64,000 nt of DNA, taken from the NCBI RefSeq assembly GCF_038592905.1, contig NZ_CP151943.1, positions 1 through 64,000 on the forward strand. Direction: 5' to 3'. This document shows positions 62,584 through 64,000 of the stretch, in pieces (position 1 is the stretch's first letter; the number at the start of each line of letters is the position of its first letter). Below the pieces are notes generated by a model. That model was not told the DNA's origin. It was given only the letters and a program-made list of their open reading frames with translations, and made no database searches. The position numbers and the translations under genes were made by a program. Origin of the DNA: Neobacillus sp. FSL H8-0543 (GTDB lineage Bacteria; Bacillota; Bacilli; Bacillales; Cytobacillaceae).

Positions 62584-62943
62584 TCCAATTCCCTCCCATT
62601 AACCACTATTAAAACCAGATTATTCCGTCTATAATTATTATACAAGAATTCATATGTTGGGAGTAACATTTATTAAAACTAATTATCTCCCTTTTTTGTT
62701 ACTATATATTGAAGCTTGAGAAATATCTTCCCTTTCTTCATGAATCTTATAGACAGTAATCGAAGGGAAATTACTAAAAGTTCTAACCATGGAGCTTCTA
62801 TGATGACCGTAACCAAAGGATATTCCAATTAACGGTCAACATGGATACGTTATGATGAACGTAGACAACACAACTTTAGCTATAAACGTTATAATAGAAT
62901 CAATAATTTAATTATAACCAACTAGTAGAAGGGAGAGCCAATT
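62584..62943. other. Upstream region of the ABC ATPase gene
   Basis: No gene. A TATAAT (62890-62895) lies 49 bp before the ATPase start. ACGTTAT motifs repeat nearby (62848 and 62886), and TGACCGT/ACGGTCA (62803-62809 and 62832-62838) is a weak inverted repeat. Confidence 0.4.
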
Positions 62944-63735
62944 ATGGTTCTGCATTTAGAAAATGTTTCAATGAGACGAGGAGAAACTTGGATATTAAAG
63001 GATATTAATTGGAAGATTGAAAAAGGGCAAAATTGGATCTTATTTGGACTAAACGGTGCTGGCAAAACCTCTCTTTTAAACTTGCTAAATGCATACACTT
63101 TTCCGACAAACGGGAAAGTAAGCGTTTTAGGAATGGAATTTGGAAAGACCTATCTTGCGGAACGGCTTCGAAAGCAAATTGGGTTTGTTTCCTCCGCTAT
63201 TCAGGAAAAATTCCGCCCAGATGACAATGCCTTTGAAGTGGTATTAAGCGGTGCGTTCGCTTCCATCGGTCTTTATGAAACACCTACAGATGAAATAAGA
63301 CAAAAGGCAATTACCTTACTTGAGAATCTTGGGTGTATCGAGTATGCCAATCGGAATTATGAAACACTATCCCATGGGGAAAAGCAACGGGTTCTGATTG
63401 CCCGTGCATTAATGGCGGATCCGGCGTTACTAATTCTCGATGAACCAACAAATGGATTAGATTTTATTGCAAGAGAGCAATTGTTGGAATCAATCGAGGA
63501 TATTATGAAAACTCCGGACGCTCCTGCCATAATCTATGTAACTCACCATGTAGAAGAAATTTTACCACTATTCAACAAAACATTATTGCTTAAAGCTGGG
63601 CAAGTTTTTGCTTCTGGGGACACAAGCGAGATGATTTCCAGTGAACAGCTTTCCCGTTTTTTTGAACTTCCAGTTAGTGTCATTTGGAACAACAATCGCC
63701 CATTGCTATCTAAAGTACAAATGGTAGAAAAATAA
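62944..63735 (+). CDS. ylmA: ABC transporter ATP-binding protein, YlmA-like
   Basis: 263 residues: Walker A GLNGAGKTS, Q-loop region VSSAIQEKFRP, signature LSHGEKQRVLIARAL, Walker B LLILDEPTNGLD, H-loop VTHH. It has no adjacent permease, as is normal for YlmA, whose partner is unknown. The C-terminal 30 residues (SEQLSRFFELPVSVIWNNNRPLL) match the YlmA end. RBS AAGGGAGAG. Confidence 0.9.
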   Translation: MVLHLENVSMRRGETWILKDINWKIEKGQNWILFGLNGAGKTSLLNLLNAYTFPTNGKVSVLGMEFGKTYLAERLRKQIGFVSSAIQEKFRPDDNAFEVVLSGAFASIGLYETPTDEIRQKAITLLENLGCIEYANRNYETLSHGEKQRVLIARALMADPALLILDEPTNGLDFIAREQLLESIEDIMKTPDAPAIIYVTHHVEEILPLFNKTLLLKAGQVFASGDTSEMISSEQLSRFFELPVSVIWNNNRPLLSKVQMVEK

Positions 63736-63742
63736 ATTAATA

Positions 63743-63777
63743 GGGGAATATTTTTCTATATCACAAGAACATTCCCC
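63743..63777. terminator. Possible terminator between convergent genes
   Basis: AGGGGAAT and ATTCCCCT form an 8-bp stem with a 21-base loop. No strong T tract. Confidence 0.4.
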
Positions 63778-63787
63778 TTGCTACCCT

Positions 63788-64000
63788 TCACTCTTTCCCG
63801 ATAATTTCTTTCACCAATTCACGATTACGCTTTTTGAAGATTTCGTTATGTGAAGAGACCATTGCGAATTTATTGGCATCAGGCTGGACGAACTGCTTTG
63901 CTTTATTCACGGCATTTGCGGCATCTTGAAAGGCCCCGGCAATTAAATTGACTTTCCCCTCGTAGGTTAAAATATCTCCTGCTGCATATATTCCCTCAAT
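63788..64000 (-). CDS. Ferredoxin/flavodoxin-NADP reductase (YcgT-like), C-terminus only
   Basis: The last 70 codons of a thioredoxin-reductase-like ferredoxin-NADP+ reductase; the rest lies beyond the right edge. The FAD-binding end motif [33 protein letters not shown] fits YumC/YcgT-type enzymes, and the tail ([20 protein letters not shown]) resembles YcgT. Such a reductase could feed electrons to the ferredoxin of the P450 system elsewhere in the window. Confidence 0.85.
   Translation of the reverse strand: MEGIYAAGDILTYEGKVNLIAGAFQDAANAVNKAKQFVQPDANKFAMVSSHNEIFKKRNRELVKEIIGKE

Overview
The window reads as a chromosomal segment of a low-GC, endospore-forming Bacillaceae bacterium (Bacillus, Neobacillus or Peribacillus type). 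This rests on strong GGAGG ribosome binding sites, frequent GTG and TTG starts, and Bacillus marker genes: a SpoIISA-type toxin, a Sda-type sporulation checkpoint protein, EcsC, a YlmA-like ABC ATPase, a YcgT-like ferredoxin-NADP reductase, DUF2089/YvlB-like genes and a sigma-54 (SigL) dependent operon. I see no rRNA, tRNA, CRISPR array, transposase or prophage.

Layout. 0-6.7 kb: SpoIISA toxin with the start of its antitoxin at the left edge, a DUF6448 exported protein, a TIGR01777 epimerase, an aldo/keto reductase, a TerB-like protein, an ABM monooxygenase and an MFS transporter. 6.9-13.9 kb: a badly frameshifted AmpS-type aminopeptidase, then a response regulator/histidine kinase/ABC ATPase/FtsX permease module whose permease is broken near its C-terminus; the ABC promoter still carries four 11-bp-spaced direct repeats. 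14-21.7 kb: YdeI-like and DUF1801 proteins, a DHA2-type MFS pump, a ComEC-like lipoprotein with helix-hairpin-helix tail plus DUF3006, two AHSA1 proteins, and a LysM-TolB-PsbP-like gene split in three by one frameshift and one TGA. 22-30 kb: a Sda-like gene, several truncated gene ends, a Gre-factor-like gene with a leader ORF, an Rrf2 regulator divergent from a QorB-type oxidoreductase, nitronate monooxygenase, universal stress protein and DoxX with Fnr-type sites, and a PTS IIC-IIA protein lacking IIB and its phospho-histidine. 30-36 kb: DUF2089 operon, ParB-like, GNAT and PH-like small genes, then decayed genes including a helicase relic and a winged-helix gene split at an A7 tract.

35.9-49.4 kb is the most coherent unit. 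A PAS-AAA-Fis sigma-54 activator is followed by a perfect 13-bp inverted repeat (candidate enhancer), a canonical -24/-12 promoter and eleven co-directional genes: PaaK-type CoA ligase, P450, its ferredoxin, SDR, DUF35 protein, SCP2-type thiolase, acyl-CoA synthetase, TRAP transporter PQM, LimB-like flavin monooxygenase and flavin reductase, closed by a strong terminator. It looks like an inducible uptake and degradation pathway for an organic acid, probably alicyclic, terpenoid or steroid-like. The substrate cannot be read from sequence.

49.7-64 kb holds ordinary single genes: TerD/TerA-like, M28 peptidase, EcsC, DUF1801, AHSA1, a BNR-propeller/membrane pair, an HMGL-type aldolase, Ogt methyltransferase, small membrane proteins, a serine hydrolase, GNAT, the YlmA-like ATPase and the C-terminus of a YcgT-like reductase. 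Gene decay is unusually frequent between 6.9 and 36 kb (about nine broken or truncated genes). Many lesions are single-base indels, so sequencing or assembly error must be excluded before biological conclusions are drawn.
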